Both the position numbers and the translations under genes were made by a program. This document shows, in pieces, positions 35,816 to 44,518 of a stretch of 64,000 nt of DNA. The stretch covers positions 1-64,000 of the forward strand of contig JAFGMI010000042.1 in NCBI GenBank assembly GCA_016927595.1, in the 5' to 3' direction. The notes under the pieces were generated by a model. That model did not search any database and was not told the origin of the DNA. It saw only the letters and a list, made by a program, of their open reading frames with translations. Position 1 is the stretch's first letter; each line of letters begins with the position of its first letter. Source of the DNA: Melioribacteraceae bacterium. GTDB taxonomy: Bacteria; Bacteroidota; Ignavibacteria; Ignavibacteriales; Melioribacteraceae.

Positions 35816-37207
35816 TTACAATCCTTTAATCTCGTTAACGAGTTTTGTTATAGCATCCTTGGCATCACCGAAATACATCAACGTATTATCACCATAGAAC
35901 AATTCATTGTCGATTCCGGCATATCCTACGTTCAGCGATCTTTTATTTACAACTACTGTTTTCGAGTAATCAACATTTAAAATGGGCATCCCGTAAATCG
36001 GAGAATTCTTATCGTGACGGGCTGCTGGATTAACCACATCGTTAGCACCTACTATAAATGCAACATCAACATTATTGAAATCATCGTTTATATCTTCAAG
36101 AGCGTAGAGTTTATCGTACGAAACCTGTGCTTCTGCAAGCAATACGTTCATATGTCCGGGCATTCTGCCGGCTACAGGATGAATAGCAAACCTGACGTTT
36201 ATACCCTTTTTCTCAAGTACATTTGCTAATTCGCGAACAGCATGCTGAGCCTGAGCAACTGCCATACCGTAACCCGGGACGATTACTACATTTTGTGCTG
36301 AGTCAAACAGCATTGCAGCTTCTTCCGGGTCTACAGATTTAACGGGCTTCTGCGCCTTATCGCCTCCGGCAGCAGCACCGGTACCTCCGGCAGTCTCCCA
36401 GCCTCCTAGAACCACATTCATAAGAGACCTGTTCATACCCTTACACATTATTATAGTCAGAATAATACCGGATGCACCGACAAGAGCGCCTGCAATGATA
36501 AGCATATTGTTATTCAGAACAAATCCTGTCATTGATGCAGCAATACCTGAATACGAGTTCAGCAAGGATATTGCGACGGGCATATCGGCACCGCCAATCG
36601 GAAGAACTAGCAGAACGCCAAGCACCAGTGAAATACCCGCTATAAGGAACAGCATATCGATTTGTGCCGGATCGATAACGAAAAATACGCCAGCTGCAAC
36701 GGACACCAGAAACAAAAGTACATTTATCGGATTCTGCAACGGATACTTCACTACTTTTCCCGTAACTATTTCCTGCAGCTTTCCGAAAGCTATAAGTGAA
36801 CCGGTAAAAGTAACGGAGCCGATAATGATCGAAAGTACTACAGTAACCGAAGTCGGAATATCGAGAGCAGAGTGTACATCGGAAAGATGATAAAATTCTG
36901 CAAACGCAACCAGTGCCGACGCACCGCCTCCGAAGCCGTTCAGTAATCCCACCATTTGCGGCATTCCGGTCATCGGAACCTTCAGAGCCATTACTGATCC
37001 TATAGCAGAACCTACAACAATTCCGATAATGATATATTCAAAAGTCAAAACTCTTTGATCGAGTAATGTAACTACGACAGCCAAAAACATTCCCAAAGAA
37101 GAGAGCATGTTACCCTGTCGTGCAGTTTTAGGAGACCCCAGTTTTTTAATACCGAAAATGAATAATACCGAGGCTATCAGATATATTAGATATGAAACTA
37201 TTTGCAT
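35816..37207 (-). CDS. pntB: NAD(P) transhydrogenase subunit beta
   Basis: The membrane/NADP(H)-binding subunit of the proton-pumping transhydrogenase, which uses the proton gradient to make NADPH from NADH. Residues 1-265 contain about nine membrane helices (for example LGMFLAVVVTLL, GFGGGASALVAFAEF, GASGIILTIIMC). The C-terminal NADP domain has VIVPGYGMAVAQAQH (about 309-323), HPVAGRMPGHMNVLLAEA (about 344-361), and the late AFIVGANDVVNPAA. It is 463 aa, normal. It lies 9 nt after pntA2 and ends at a bidirectional terminator. Confidence 0.95.
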   Translation of the reverse strand: MQIVSYLIYLIASVLFIFGIKKLGSPKTARQGNMLSSLGMFLAVVVTLLDQRVLTFEYIIIGIVVGSAIGSVMALKVPMTGMPQMVGLLNGFGGGASALVAFAEFYHLSDVHSALDIPTSVTVVLSIIIGSVTFTGSLIAFGKLQEIVTGKVVKYPLQNPINVLLFLVSVAAGVFFVIDPAQIDMLFLIAGISLVLGVLLVLPIGGADMPVAISLLNSYSGIAASMTGFVLNNNMLIIAGALVGASGIILTIIMCKGMNRSLMNVVLGGWETAGGTGAAAGGDKAQKPVKSVDPEEAAMLFDSAQNVVIVPGYGMAVAQAQHAVRELANVLEKKGINVRFAIHPVAGRMPGHMNVLLAEAQVSYDKLYALEDINDDFNNVDVAFIVGANDVVNPAARHDKNSPIYGMPILNVDYSKTVVVNKRSLNVGYAGIDNELFYGDNTLMYFGDAKDAITKLVNEIKGL

Positions 37208-37216
37208 AATACTCTC

Positions 37217-37501
37217 TTATTTCTTTTTGAACATTTTTAACATTCTGTCTGTAACAAGGTATCCGCCAACCACGTTTATGGTCGCGAATATCAAAGCTGC
37301 AAGCCCGAGAATAGTACTCAAGGTGAACTCTTCAGCCCCGGCACTTAATAATGCACCGACAATCGTAATACCTGAAATTGCATTGGATCCGGACATCAAA
37401 GGCGTATGCAAAGTCGGCGGTACCTTCGTAATAAGTTCGAAACCCACGAAGATTGCCAGTACAAATACATATACTAACATTAATAGATCAAGTATTTCCA
37501 T
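37217..37501 (-). CDS. pntA2: NAD(P) transhydrogenase subunit alpha part 2
   Basis: A 94-aa membrane subunit with three hydrophobic helices (LMLVYVFVLAIFVGFELI, ISGITIVGALL, ILGLAALIFATINVVGGYLV) and the family motifs VPPTLHTPLMSGSNAISG and GGYLVTDRML. In three-subunit transhydrogenases this piece is split from the NAD-binding part encoded at 38007-39155. Usually the two alpha genes are adjacent; here a broken four-helix-bundle gene lies between them. Confidence 0.93.
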   Translation of the reverse strand: MEILDLLMLVYVFVLAIFVGFELITKVPPTLHTPLMSGSNAISGITIVGALLSAGAEEFTLSTILGLAALIFATINVVGGYLVTDRMLKMFKKK

Positions 37502-37538
37502 TTGTGTAACCTTTTATTAATTAATTAAAACCTTTCTT

Positions 37539-37902
37539 TTATCGTTCAAGTAGTAAAATGTCAGAATTCAGTAATGAATGTATGTAACCTTCCATGATTC
37601 CACTCACTTCTTCAAGCAGTGAAGATGTTTTCTGCGTATCGGCTACGAAATAGTAATTAAGCAGTGCTCGCATTCTTCGATTAAACCTTGTGAGATGTTA
37701 TATAATCCATCTTTATCCTTCTTCGATTTCTTTTTTAATCCCTCAGCTATATTTTCTGCGATTAAGATGGATGCTCTTCTTATCCGTGATGTCATCCGAA
37801 CAATTCCTCTTTTTTCGTGGGTTCGGTTAATTTACAGATATCCGGGACAAATCCATGAGCTTTCTGCCAGACCAGCAAATCTTGAAATTTCTTTGAAGAC
37901 AT
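37539..37902 (-). pseudogene. Broken four-helix-bundle (23S rRNA IVP-like) gene
   Basis: Reading the minus strand in three frames reconstructs a full-length four-helix-bundle protein of the 23S rRNA intervening-sequence type. Frame one from ATG 37902 gives FQDLLVWQKAHGFVPD and TKKEELFG before a TGA at 37794. The next frame gives MTSRIRRASILIAENIAEGL, the family hallmark, up to ISQGLIEECEH. The third frame (from about 37661) gives LLNYYFVADTQ and LLEEVSGIMEGYIHSLL to a TAA at 37541. Each break is explained by loss of one base, near 37795 and 37662. The gene is therefore inactive unless these are sequencing errors. It lies between pntA1 and pntA2. Confidence 0.85.
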
Positions 37903-38006
37903 ATCAATCTCACCATCAAGTATTAATAAGAACAAAACAAACTAAATTATTTTATCCTGACCTTACTACATTAATACTATCTACTTCACTACTTACAACT
38001 ATCTGC

Positions 38007-39155
38007 TCACTGATTTAATAATTCTTTCACTCTCTCATTAACCACTTCACCATTATAAGAAATCACACTTCCCTTTACAATTTCATCTTCAAAATTATAC
38101 TCAACTTTACCTTCTTTGCTTATATGATCGAGCAGTGCCATAATATTCTTCGCATATACTTCACTTGCATTTGTAGGAACCAGACTTGGCAGATTAGGCT
38201 CCCCAATAATAGTAACATTATGCTTTACTACTGTTTCACCTTTTACGCTTATTTCGCAGTTGCCCCCGAATTCAACCGCCATATCAAGAACTACAGATCC
38301 TGGCTTCATACCTTTTACCATTTCTTCAGTAACAAGTACGGGAGCTTTTCTTCCTGGGACAAGAGCCGTTGTAATGACAATATCGGCTTCAGTTACATGC
38401 TTAAAAATCAGTTCTTTCTGTTTCTTCAGGAATTCTTCGGATGCTTCTTTCGCGTAGCCGCCTTCATCCTGCATATTTTCATCAGTCTCAACTTCTATAA
38501 AACGTCCGCCGAGACTCAGTACCTCCTCTTTTACTGAAGGGCGTATATCGGAGACCTCAACAATTGCACCGAGACGTCTGGCTGTCCCGAGAGCCTGTAA
38601 ACCGGCTACACCGGCACCCATAATAACAACACGCGCAGGTTGGATTGTCCCGGCAGCAGTCATCATAAGAGGGAATATTTTCCCAAGATGGTTGGCACAG
38701 ATTATAACTGATTTGTACCCTGCAATGTTTGCCTGCGAACTTAATGCATCCATCTTCTGGGCAAGCGTGGTTCTGGGGATCATTTCCATCGAAATAAGAT
38801 TTACTTTTTTTGCTGCCAGTGCTTTCGCAGTATCGGTATAATGAAGAACATATGTAAATGCGATAAGCAGCTGACCATCTCTCAACAACTCAGTTTCATT
38901 TTTGTTCAGTTGAGGATGTTCAACCGGTCGTTGAACCTTAATAACAATATCGGCTGAAGAATACAATTCTTCAACTTTATCAATAATTTTTGCTCCGGCG
39001 TCTTCATACTGATCATTTGTAAATCCGGCTTTTAAGCCGGCATCTTTCTCTACATTTACCTGGAAGCCTTTTTTGATCAGTTTTGAAGCGACATCTGGGA
39101 CAATAGATACTCTGTTTTCTCCGGGCATCACTTCCTTTGGAACGGCTATTACCAA
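38007..39155 (-). CDS. pntA1: NAD(P) transhydrogenase subunit alpha part 1
   Basis: The NAD(H)-binding subunit of the proton-translocating transhydrogenase, 382 aa, of the alanine dehydrogenase/PNT fold. It begins VIAVPKEVMPGENRVS, contains the family segment MIPRTTLAQKMDALSSQANI (about 127-146), and a Rossmann motif VIMGAGVAGLQALGTARRLG (about 172-191). The start codon is TTG at 39155: AGGAG lies 7 nt upstream and no ATG or GTG fits the alignment start. The gap of about 500 nt to pntA2 holds the broken four-helix-bundle gene, so the operon is likely still co-transcribed across it. Confidence 0.94.
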   Translation of the reverse strand: MVIAVPKEVMPGENRVSIVPDVASKLIKKGFQVNVEKDAGLKAGFTNDQYEDAGAKIIDKVEELYSSADIVIKVQRPVEHPQLNKNETELLRDGQLLIAFTYVLHYTDTAKALAAKKVNLISMEMIPRTTLAQKMDALSSQANIAGYKSVIICANHLGKIFPLMMTAAGTIQPARVVIMGAGVAGLQALGTARRLGAIVEVSDIRPSVKEEVLSLGGRFIEVETDENMQDEGGYAKEASEEFLKKQKELIFKHVTEADIVITTALVPGRKAPVLVTEEMVKGMKPGSVVLDMAVEFGGNCEISVKGETVVKHNVTIIGEPNLPSLVPTNASEVYAKNIMALLDHISKEGKVEYNFEDEIVKGSVISYNGEVVNERVKELLNQ

Positions 39156-39456
39156 AATATCACTCCTTTTTTTGAGGTATTTAATATGAAAAGTTTAGTG
39201 TCAAAAATTAAGCCTCTTTGTCCTAAAACGAAAGTAAAAACATTAATTTCTGTTCCTTTGTCTTTCAGCAACTCTTGCTTTCACACTATGATCTGAATGA
39301 AAAAATAAAGAATTATACCCGGATAAAAAAATCTTTTGATAGGAATTCCAGATTCTATAGTTTTGGAAATTTAAAAATTCATTTATTATTTCGATAATTA
39401 TTGGATTATAACTTTTTCTTGCATACAACCTCAAAAACGTATACGGAGATTTATTT
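39156..39456. other. Divergent regulatory region between pnt and nfn operons
   Basis: This 301-nt AT-rich stretch must hold the promoters of both transhydrogenase operons. A perfect TTGACA lies on the minus strand about 50 nt before pntA1, but no well-spaced -10 follows. A plus-strand TTGGAT near 39400 is also only partial. No gene, hairpin or dyad stands out. Confidence 0.5.
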
Positions 39457-40317
39457 ATGACTAGAATACTCCATAAAAAACGGCTCGCAAAAGATGTTTT
39501 TCTGATGAAACTGGAAGCCCCTCTTATAGCCGAAGAACGCCTTGCTGGACAGTTTATAATTCTACAAACAGATGACGATTATGGTGAGCGAATTCCATTA
39601 ACAATAGCAGATGCAGACAAAGACGAAGGATCAATTACAATTATCTTTCAGGTTGTCGGTAAGTCGACACAGGACTTGTCTCAGTTTAACGAAGGTGATG
39701 TTATTCCCACGGTGGTAGGTCCGCTGGGTAAGCCCACACACATAGATAATTTCGGGACGGTGGTATGTGTAGGCGGTGGAATTGGCGTTGCCCCTCTCCA
39801 TCCTATAGCACAGGCACTTAAAGAAGCCGGCAACGAGGTAATAATTATTATAGGCGCAAGAAATAAAGACCTTCTCATTCTTGAGGAAAAAATGAAGAAT
39901 ATCGCTGATGAATTTATTGTCTGTACAGATGACGGATCTTACGGGCGGAAGGCTCTGGTAACCGAACCACTGAAAGAAATTTGCGAACGTAATCCAAAAC
40001 CTGATATGGCTATTGCAATCGGACCGCCGGTGATGATGAAATTCTGTTCGGAAACAACTCGTCCTTATGATGTTCATACCCTCGTTTCACTCAATACTAT
40101 TATGGTCGACGGAACCGGTATGTGCGGCGGTTGCCGTGTTAATGTCGGTAACGAAGTTAAATTTGTTTGTGTAGACGGACCTGAGTTCGACGGACACCTG
40201 GTTGATTTCGACAATATGATTTCCCGGCTGAATTCATACAGGGATATTGAACGGCACGCACACCGGTGTAACCTCGAAATACAGTTTGATGAGAAAAAAT
40301 CGGAGATTGAAAAGTGA
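39457..40317 (+). CDS. nfnA: NfnA, small subunit of bifurcating ferredoxin:NADP oxidoreductase
   Basis: The FAD/NAD-binding subunit of NfnAB (also annotated sulfide dehydrogenase beta), which couples NADH and reduced ferredoxin to NADPH formation. In 286 aa it has the ferredoxin-reductase barrel with RIPLTIAD (about 48-55), nucleotide motif VCVGGGIGVAPLHPIAQAL (about 106-124), and a C-terminal [2Fe-2S] site MCGGCRVNVGNEVKFVCVDG (about 226-245). The ATG follows GGAG by about 9 nt. The next gene starts with GTG inside its stop (GTGA). Confidence 0.93.
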   Translation: MTRILHKKRLAKDVFLMKLEAPLIAEERLAGQFIILQTDDDYGERIPLTIADADKDEGSITIIFQVVGKSTQDLSQFNEGDVIPTVVGPLGKPTHIDNFGTVVCVGGGIGVAPLHPIAQALKEAGNEVIIIIGARNKDLLILEEKMKNIADEFIVCTDDGSYGRKALVTEPLKEICERNPKPDMAIAIGPPVMMKFCSETTRPYDVHTLVSLNTIMVDGTGMCGGCRVNVGNEVKFVCVDGPEFDGHLVDFDNMISRLNSYRDIERHAHRCNLEIQFDEKKSEIEK

Positions 40318-41807
40318 GTATATTAAATAATGAACAGATAGAATTAAAAGCAAAGGAGTATCTCGAAGAACTTCTTGCAAAAGAAGAACCGATAAAACCG
40401 CGCGACAGGATGAAAATTCCTCCGCAAACAATGCCTCACCAGGATGAATTTGCACGAAGACATAATCTTGATGAAGTTGCGCTTGGGCTTACCATGGAGC
40501 AGGCAAGAATTGAGGCTATGCGCTGCCTCCAATGCGTCAAAAAAACCTGCGTTGCAGACTGCCCGGTTCAGATTGATATACCCCGTTTCATCGGTTATGT
40601 TGCAGAGGGTGATATGCAGGGCGCAGCTGACGAAATTAAAAAGGTAAGTTTACTCCCTTCAATTTGTGGAAGAGTCTGCCCTCAGGAAACTCAGTGCCAG
40701 CAAAATTGTGCAGTCGGCAAAGGACTTAAGGATGTAGATAAAGCCGTTACGATTGGCAGGCTGGAAAGATTTGTTGCCGACTGGGAAAGAGCAACTGGCA
40801 ACATCAGAATACCGGAAGTTAAACCTGATACTGGAAAGAAGGTTGCTGTGGTAGGCTCCGGACCGGCGGGTCTTGTTGTAGCTGCTGATGTGAGACGTGA
40901 AGGTCATCGGGTGACAATTTTCGAGGCTTTTCACAAACTCGGCGGCGTTATGCGCTACGGTATACCTGAATTCCGTCTGCCTAATGATATTATCGACCAG
41001 GAAATCGATACGCTTGCAAAAATGGGTGTCGAATTCAGAACAAATTACGTGGTGGGTAGAACGAGAAAATTAATGGATCTGATTAATAAAGACGGCTACG
41101 ACGCGGTATTTATAGGTACAGGTGCGGGACTTCCTATGTTTATGGGCATTGACGGAGAAAATCTGGTCGGGGTTTTCTCTGCAAACGAATATCTCACACG
41201 TGCGAATTTAATGCGGGCTTTTGATCGCGAACATGCTGACACTCCGATTTATAATTCTAAAAATGTTGCAGTACTAGGCGGAGGTAACGTCGCTATGGAC
41301 GCTGCAAGAATGGCGGTTCGTCTGGGAGCTGAAAAAGTATATGTCGTGTACCGCAGAACTGAAAAGGAAATGCCTGCACGTGTTGAAGAAGTTGCTCATG
41401 CTAAAGAGGAAGGCATTGAGTTCCGTTTCCTGCAGAATGCAAAAAGAATTATCGGTGATGGTAATGGAAGAGTCAAAGCTCTCGAATGCCTGCGATATGA
41501 ACTCGGTGAGCCGGATGAATCAGGAAGGCGCAGACCTGTAGTTATCCCGGACTCTGAATTCATCCTCAACGTGGATACAGTACTTGTTTCAATCGGAAAT
41601 GGCAGCAATCCATTAATCAGTCAAACGACTCCGGAACTGAATGTAAACAAATGGGGAAATATAATTGTTGATGAAAAACAGAAAACTTCCGTTGACAGAA
41701 TTTATGCCGGTGGTGATATCGTGCTTGGTGCTGCAACTGTGATTCTCGCAATGGGCGAAGGGCGTAAAGCAGCAGCTGCAATAAATGACCTTCTCGCTTC
41801 AAACTGA
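40314..41807 (+). CDS. nfnB: NfnB, large subunit (GltD-like) of bifurcating oxidoreductase
   Basis: The partner flavoprotein of NfnA, 497 aa. An N-terminal 4Fe-4S region (CLQCVKKTCVADCP, about 75-88, and CGRVCPQETQCQQNC, about 119-133) precedes an FAD site VVGSGPAGLVVAADVRREGH (about 179-198), an NADP site VLGGGNVAMDAARMAVRLGA (about 321-340), and AGGDIVLGAATVILAMGEG at the end. It closely resembles the central module of YgfK encoded at 7410-10466. GTG start in a GTGA overlap suggests coupled translation. A lone glutamate synthase small subunit is excluded by the NfnA partner. Confidence 0.93.
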   Translation: MSILNNEQIELKAKEYLEELLAKEEPIKPRDRMKIPPQTMPHQDEFARRHNLDEVALGLTMEQARIEAMRCLQCVKKTCVADCPVQIDIPRFIGYVAEGDMQGAADEIKKVSLLPSICGRVCPQETQCQQNCAVGKGLKDVDKAVTIGRLERFVADWERATGNIRIPEVKPDTGKKVAVVGSGPAGLVVAADVRREGHRVTIFEAFHKLGGVMRYGIPEFRLPNDIIDQEIDTLAKMGVEFRTNYVVGRTRKLMDLINKDGYDAVFIGTGAGLPMFMGIDGENLVGVFSANEYLTRANLMRAFDREHADTPIYNSKNVAVLGGGNVAMDAARMAVRLGAEKVYVVYRRTEKEMPARVEEVAHAKEEGIEFRFLQNAKRIIGDGNGRVKALECLRYELGEPDESGRRRPVVIPDSEFILNVDTVLVSIGNGSNPLISQTTPELNVNKWGNIIVDEKQKTSVDRIYAGGDIVLGAATVILAMGEGRKAAAAINDLLASN

Positions 41808-41831
41808 TTCCCTGGTACTATTTTATTACAC

Positions 41832-41858
41832 AATCGTCCGTTAATATAACGGACGATT
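41832..41858. repeat. Perfect 12-bp inverted repeat after nfnB
   Basis: AATCGTCCGTTA and TAACGGACGATT flank a 3-nt ATA loop with no mismatch. It lies 25 nt past the nfnB stop. There is no T-run after it, so it may be a Rho-independent-like end protector, a weak terminator or a protein site rather than a classical terminator. Confidence 0.6.
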
Positions 41859-42017
41859 ACACTTCTAACCCGTTCCTATCTCTTACTAATCAGCTTGTGA
41901 TACTTATTCATTATCGGGCAAAATAAACTAAACTATTTTGATTAAAAACCGATAATAACACCTGTATTAGTTCGATAAATATAAATATTATACTACTAAT
42001 TGAGGAACATTCCATCT

Positions 42018-44312
42018 ATGACACTTCCAGAACTAATCTACGTTGATCCGGAAAATTGCACTAACTGTTATCAGTGCATTTCTGTCTGCCCGGTAAAGTA
42101 TTGTAATGATGCATCCGGAGACCATGTTTCTATTAATTCAGATTTATGTATAGGCTGCGGAGAATGTCTTACAGCTTGTACGCATAATGCAAGAATAATT
42201 ATAGACGATTTTGACCGATGGTTGAATGACATTAAGAACGATAAGAATATGATAGCGATAGTTGCACCAGCAGTAGCCTCGAATTTTCCAAACAAGTATC
42301 TTAAACTTAACGGCTGGCTCCATTCGGTGGGAATCAGAGCTGTTTTTGATGTTAGTTTCGGAGCTGAGTTAACTATTAAAAGTTATCTTGAGCACATAAA
42401 AAATAACAATCCTGAATGTGTAATTGCTCAACCCTGTCCTGCTATTGTTACTTATATAGAGATATACAAACCCGAGTTGCTCCCGTACCTTGCCCCTGCC
42501 GACAGCCCGATGATGCATACAATAAAAATGGTAAAGCATTTCTATCCGGAGTATAAAAACAGCAAGATTATGATAATTTCTCCCTGTATCGCTAAGAAAA
42601 GAGAGTTCGACGAAGTTGGCATCGGTGATTATAATGTAACAATGACAAGAATCGACGAATACCTTTCTGCTAAACGTATAAATCTAAATAATTTCAAAGA
42701 AATCGATTATAGTAACCCCCCGGCTGAGAGGGCTGTTCTTTTTTCAACACCCGGCGGATTGATGAGAACTGCTGAACGCGAACATGAAGGTATAACAAAT
42801 CTTACAAGGAAGATTGAAGGTCCCGAAACAATATATCATTACCTGGATAATCTGGAGAAAGATATTAAGGCAAAGAAGGCTCCTTTGCTTATAGACTGCC
42901 TGAATTGTGAGCAAGGCTGCAACGGCGGAACCGGGACGAAAAGAGATAAATCGATAGACGAAGTTGAGTATTATATCGAAAAAAGAAATCAGGAAATGCA
43001 GGAAAAATATCTTTCCAGATTTTTTAAAAAGCCTTCGAAAAGGAAAGTTAAAAAAACGGTTGATAAATACTGGGAAACCGGATTGTATTCAAGAAAATAC
43101 AAAAATTTGTCCGATAACCTCAAGATAAGCGTTAAAAAACCTTCTGAGAGTGAACTTGAAAAAATTTACAATAAGATGTTGAAATTTGAAAAAAGTGATT
43201 TTAGAAACTGTGCTGCATGCGGTTACGATACATGTGAAAAAATGGCAACGGCAATTTACAATGGTTTGAATAAAGTTGAAAATTGTCATTTATATCTGGA
43301 CAAAATCGATGAATATATAAATCAGAATACCGATCTTGTTACGGAATTAGCCGAAGGTAATCTTGAAATTGAATTCAGTGCAGAAGGTAATAACCAGGCA
43401 GCTAAACTTTTTGCCGACTTAAATATAACTGTTGCATCAATTAAGGGAATGATAGCTAACATTAAAAACATATCAGAATATATCACAGATATGACCCAGC
43501 ACATATATAATAAATCAGAACATATGGCGAAAAGCGCTGATGAACAAAGCAGGAAATCGATCCAAGTAAATGATTCAATCGAACTGATGATGAGTTCAAT
43601 AAAAAGTTCGAACAATTCAGTTAAAGAGGTTTCCAGCGTTATACTGAATGGTAAAGTCGAGGCTAAAAACGGCGTCAATAAAGTCATTGCATCCATGGAA
43701 GGGATGGAAAAAATATCAAGTTCTTCATATAAAACCGGAAAAATAATTACATCCCTTGCACAAAAAACAGATCAAATTGGTGAAATTGCGAACGTAATCG
43801 ACGAAATAGCAGATCAGACTAATCTTTTAGCCCTGAATGCTGCCATCGAAGCGGCACGTGCCGGTGAACAAGGCAGAGGTTTCGCGGTTGTTGCTGATGA
43901 AGTGAGAAAACTTGCTGAACGTACAACCAAGGCAACAAAGGAAATTGCCGAGACTATTAAGTCAATACAGATTGAAGCCAAAGAAGCTGATGAATCGATG
44001 CAGGAATCTAATACTGCGGTTGAAAATGGGAAAACATTAACCGAAGAACTTGAAAACGTTCTGAAATTAGTCTATAATTCATATGAAGTAGTATCGGATC
44101 AAATCAAAATTCTTGTAGATGCTTCTGAACAGCAGAATAGTTTTACCGGGGATATAACTTCAAATATCAATGAAATAACGGAACTGATAAATGAGTCGTC
44201 ATCGGGTATAGTTCAGATCGTAAATACAACAGATGATCTTAAAAAACTTACCGAGGATTTGAGAATAAATGTGAATAAATTTCATCTCGAAGAAAATTCA
44301 GTCCGGAGATAA
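42018..44312 (+). CDS. [FeFe]-hydrogenase-like sensor fused to chemotaxis signalling domain
   Basis: A soluble 764-aa fusion. Residues about 14-58 carry two ferredoxin clusters ([23 protein letters not shown]). Residues about 80-320 form the [FeFe]-hydrogenase H-cluster domain with QPCPAIV (about 139-145), [12 protein letters not shown] (about 189-200) and [11 protein letters not shown] (about 294-304), so H-cluster ligands are kept but the usual proton-relay cysteine of TSCCP is a proline. A four-cysteine FeS motif ([11 protein letters not shown]...C, about 398-423) follows, then a linker and a methyl-accepting helical bundle with the conserved tip [19 protein letters not shown]. No membrane segment is present. 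I infer an intracellular hydrogen or redox sensor feeding a CheA pathway. The ATG at 42018 has GAGGA upstream; the TTG at 42000 is possible. Confidence 0.88.
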   Translation: MTLPELIYVDPENCTNCYQCISVCPVKYCNDASGDHVSINSDLCIGCGECLTACTHNARIIIDDFDRWLNDIKNDKNMIAIVAPAVASNFPNKYLKLNGWLHSVGIRAVFDVSFGAELTIKSYLEHIKNNNPECVIAQPCPAIVTYIEIYKPELLPYLAPADSPMMHTIKMVKHFYPEYKNSKIMIISPCIAKKREFDEVGIGDYNVTMTRIDEYLSAKRINLNNFKEIDYSNPPAERAVLFSTPGGLMRTAEREHEGITNLTRKIEGPETIYHYLDNLEKDIKAKKAPLLIDCLNCEQGCNGGTGTKRDKSIDEVEYYIEKRNQEMQEKYLSRFFKKPSKRKVKKTVDKYWETGLYSRKYKNLSDNLKISVKKPSESELEKIYNKMLKFEKSDFRNCAACGYDTCEKMATAIYNGLNKVENCHLYLDKIDEYINQNTDLVTELAEGNLEIEFSAEGNNQAAKLFADLNITVASIKGMIANIKNISEYITDMTQHIYNKSEHMAKSADEQSRKSIQVNDSIELMMSSIKSSNNSVKEVSSVILNGKVEAKNGVNKVIASMEGMEKISSSSYKTGKIITSLAQKTDQIGEIANVIDEIADQTNLLALNAAIEAARAGEQGRGFAVVADEVRKLAERTTKATKEIAETIKSIQIEAKEADESMQESNTAVENGKTLTEELENVLKLVYNSYEVVSDQIKILVDASEQQNSFTGDITSNINEITELINESSSGIVQIVNTTDDLKKLTEDLRINVNKFHLEENSVRR

Positions 44313-44349
44313 ATCTGTTATACGATTTTTCCCAAACTTGAAATAAGTA

Positions 44350-44387
44350 AAGCCCAAATCGATATTAGTTTGGGCTTTTTATTTTTC
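44350..44387 (+). terminator. Rho-independent terminator of the hydrogenase-MCP gene
   Basis: AAGCCCAAA (44350-44358) pairs with TTTGGGCTT (44369-44377), 9 bp with a 10-nt loop, followed immediately by TTTATTTTT. This is a classical intrinsic terminator 38 nt after the stop. Confidence 0.9.
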
Positions 44388-44455
44388 TCCCTCCATTTAT
44401 GAAATCTCAAACGTTAATGCGATTGCAAGAAAATAGAACTCTTTAATTAATTAAG

Positions 44456-44484
44456 TTGAATATAAATAGCTATTGCCTTATCAT
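44456..44484 (+). promoter_or_regulatory. Sigma70-type promoter of the 44519-47027 pair
   Basis: TTGAAT (44456-44461) and TATCAT (44479-44484) are exactly 17 nt apart. Transcription would start near 44491, about 28 nt before the ATG at 44519. Confidence 0.5.
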
Positions 44485-44518
44485 TCAAATAGTTAATACT
44501 TTCATTAATTAAGTGCCA

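Noticed and set aside
37695-38018. A 107-codon plus-strand reading frame between pntA1 and pntA2
   Set aside because: It is antisense to the four-helix-bundle remnant and the end of pntA1; its own sequence resembles nothing, while the minus strand shows clear family motifs.
39243-39434. A 63-codon minus-strand frame in the pnt-nfn gap
   Set aside because: No ribosome site, low-complexity translation, and it would fill the region needed for two promoters.
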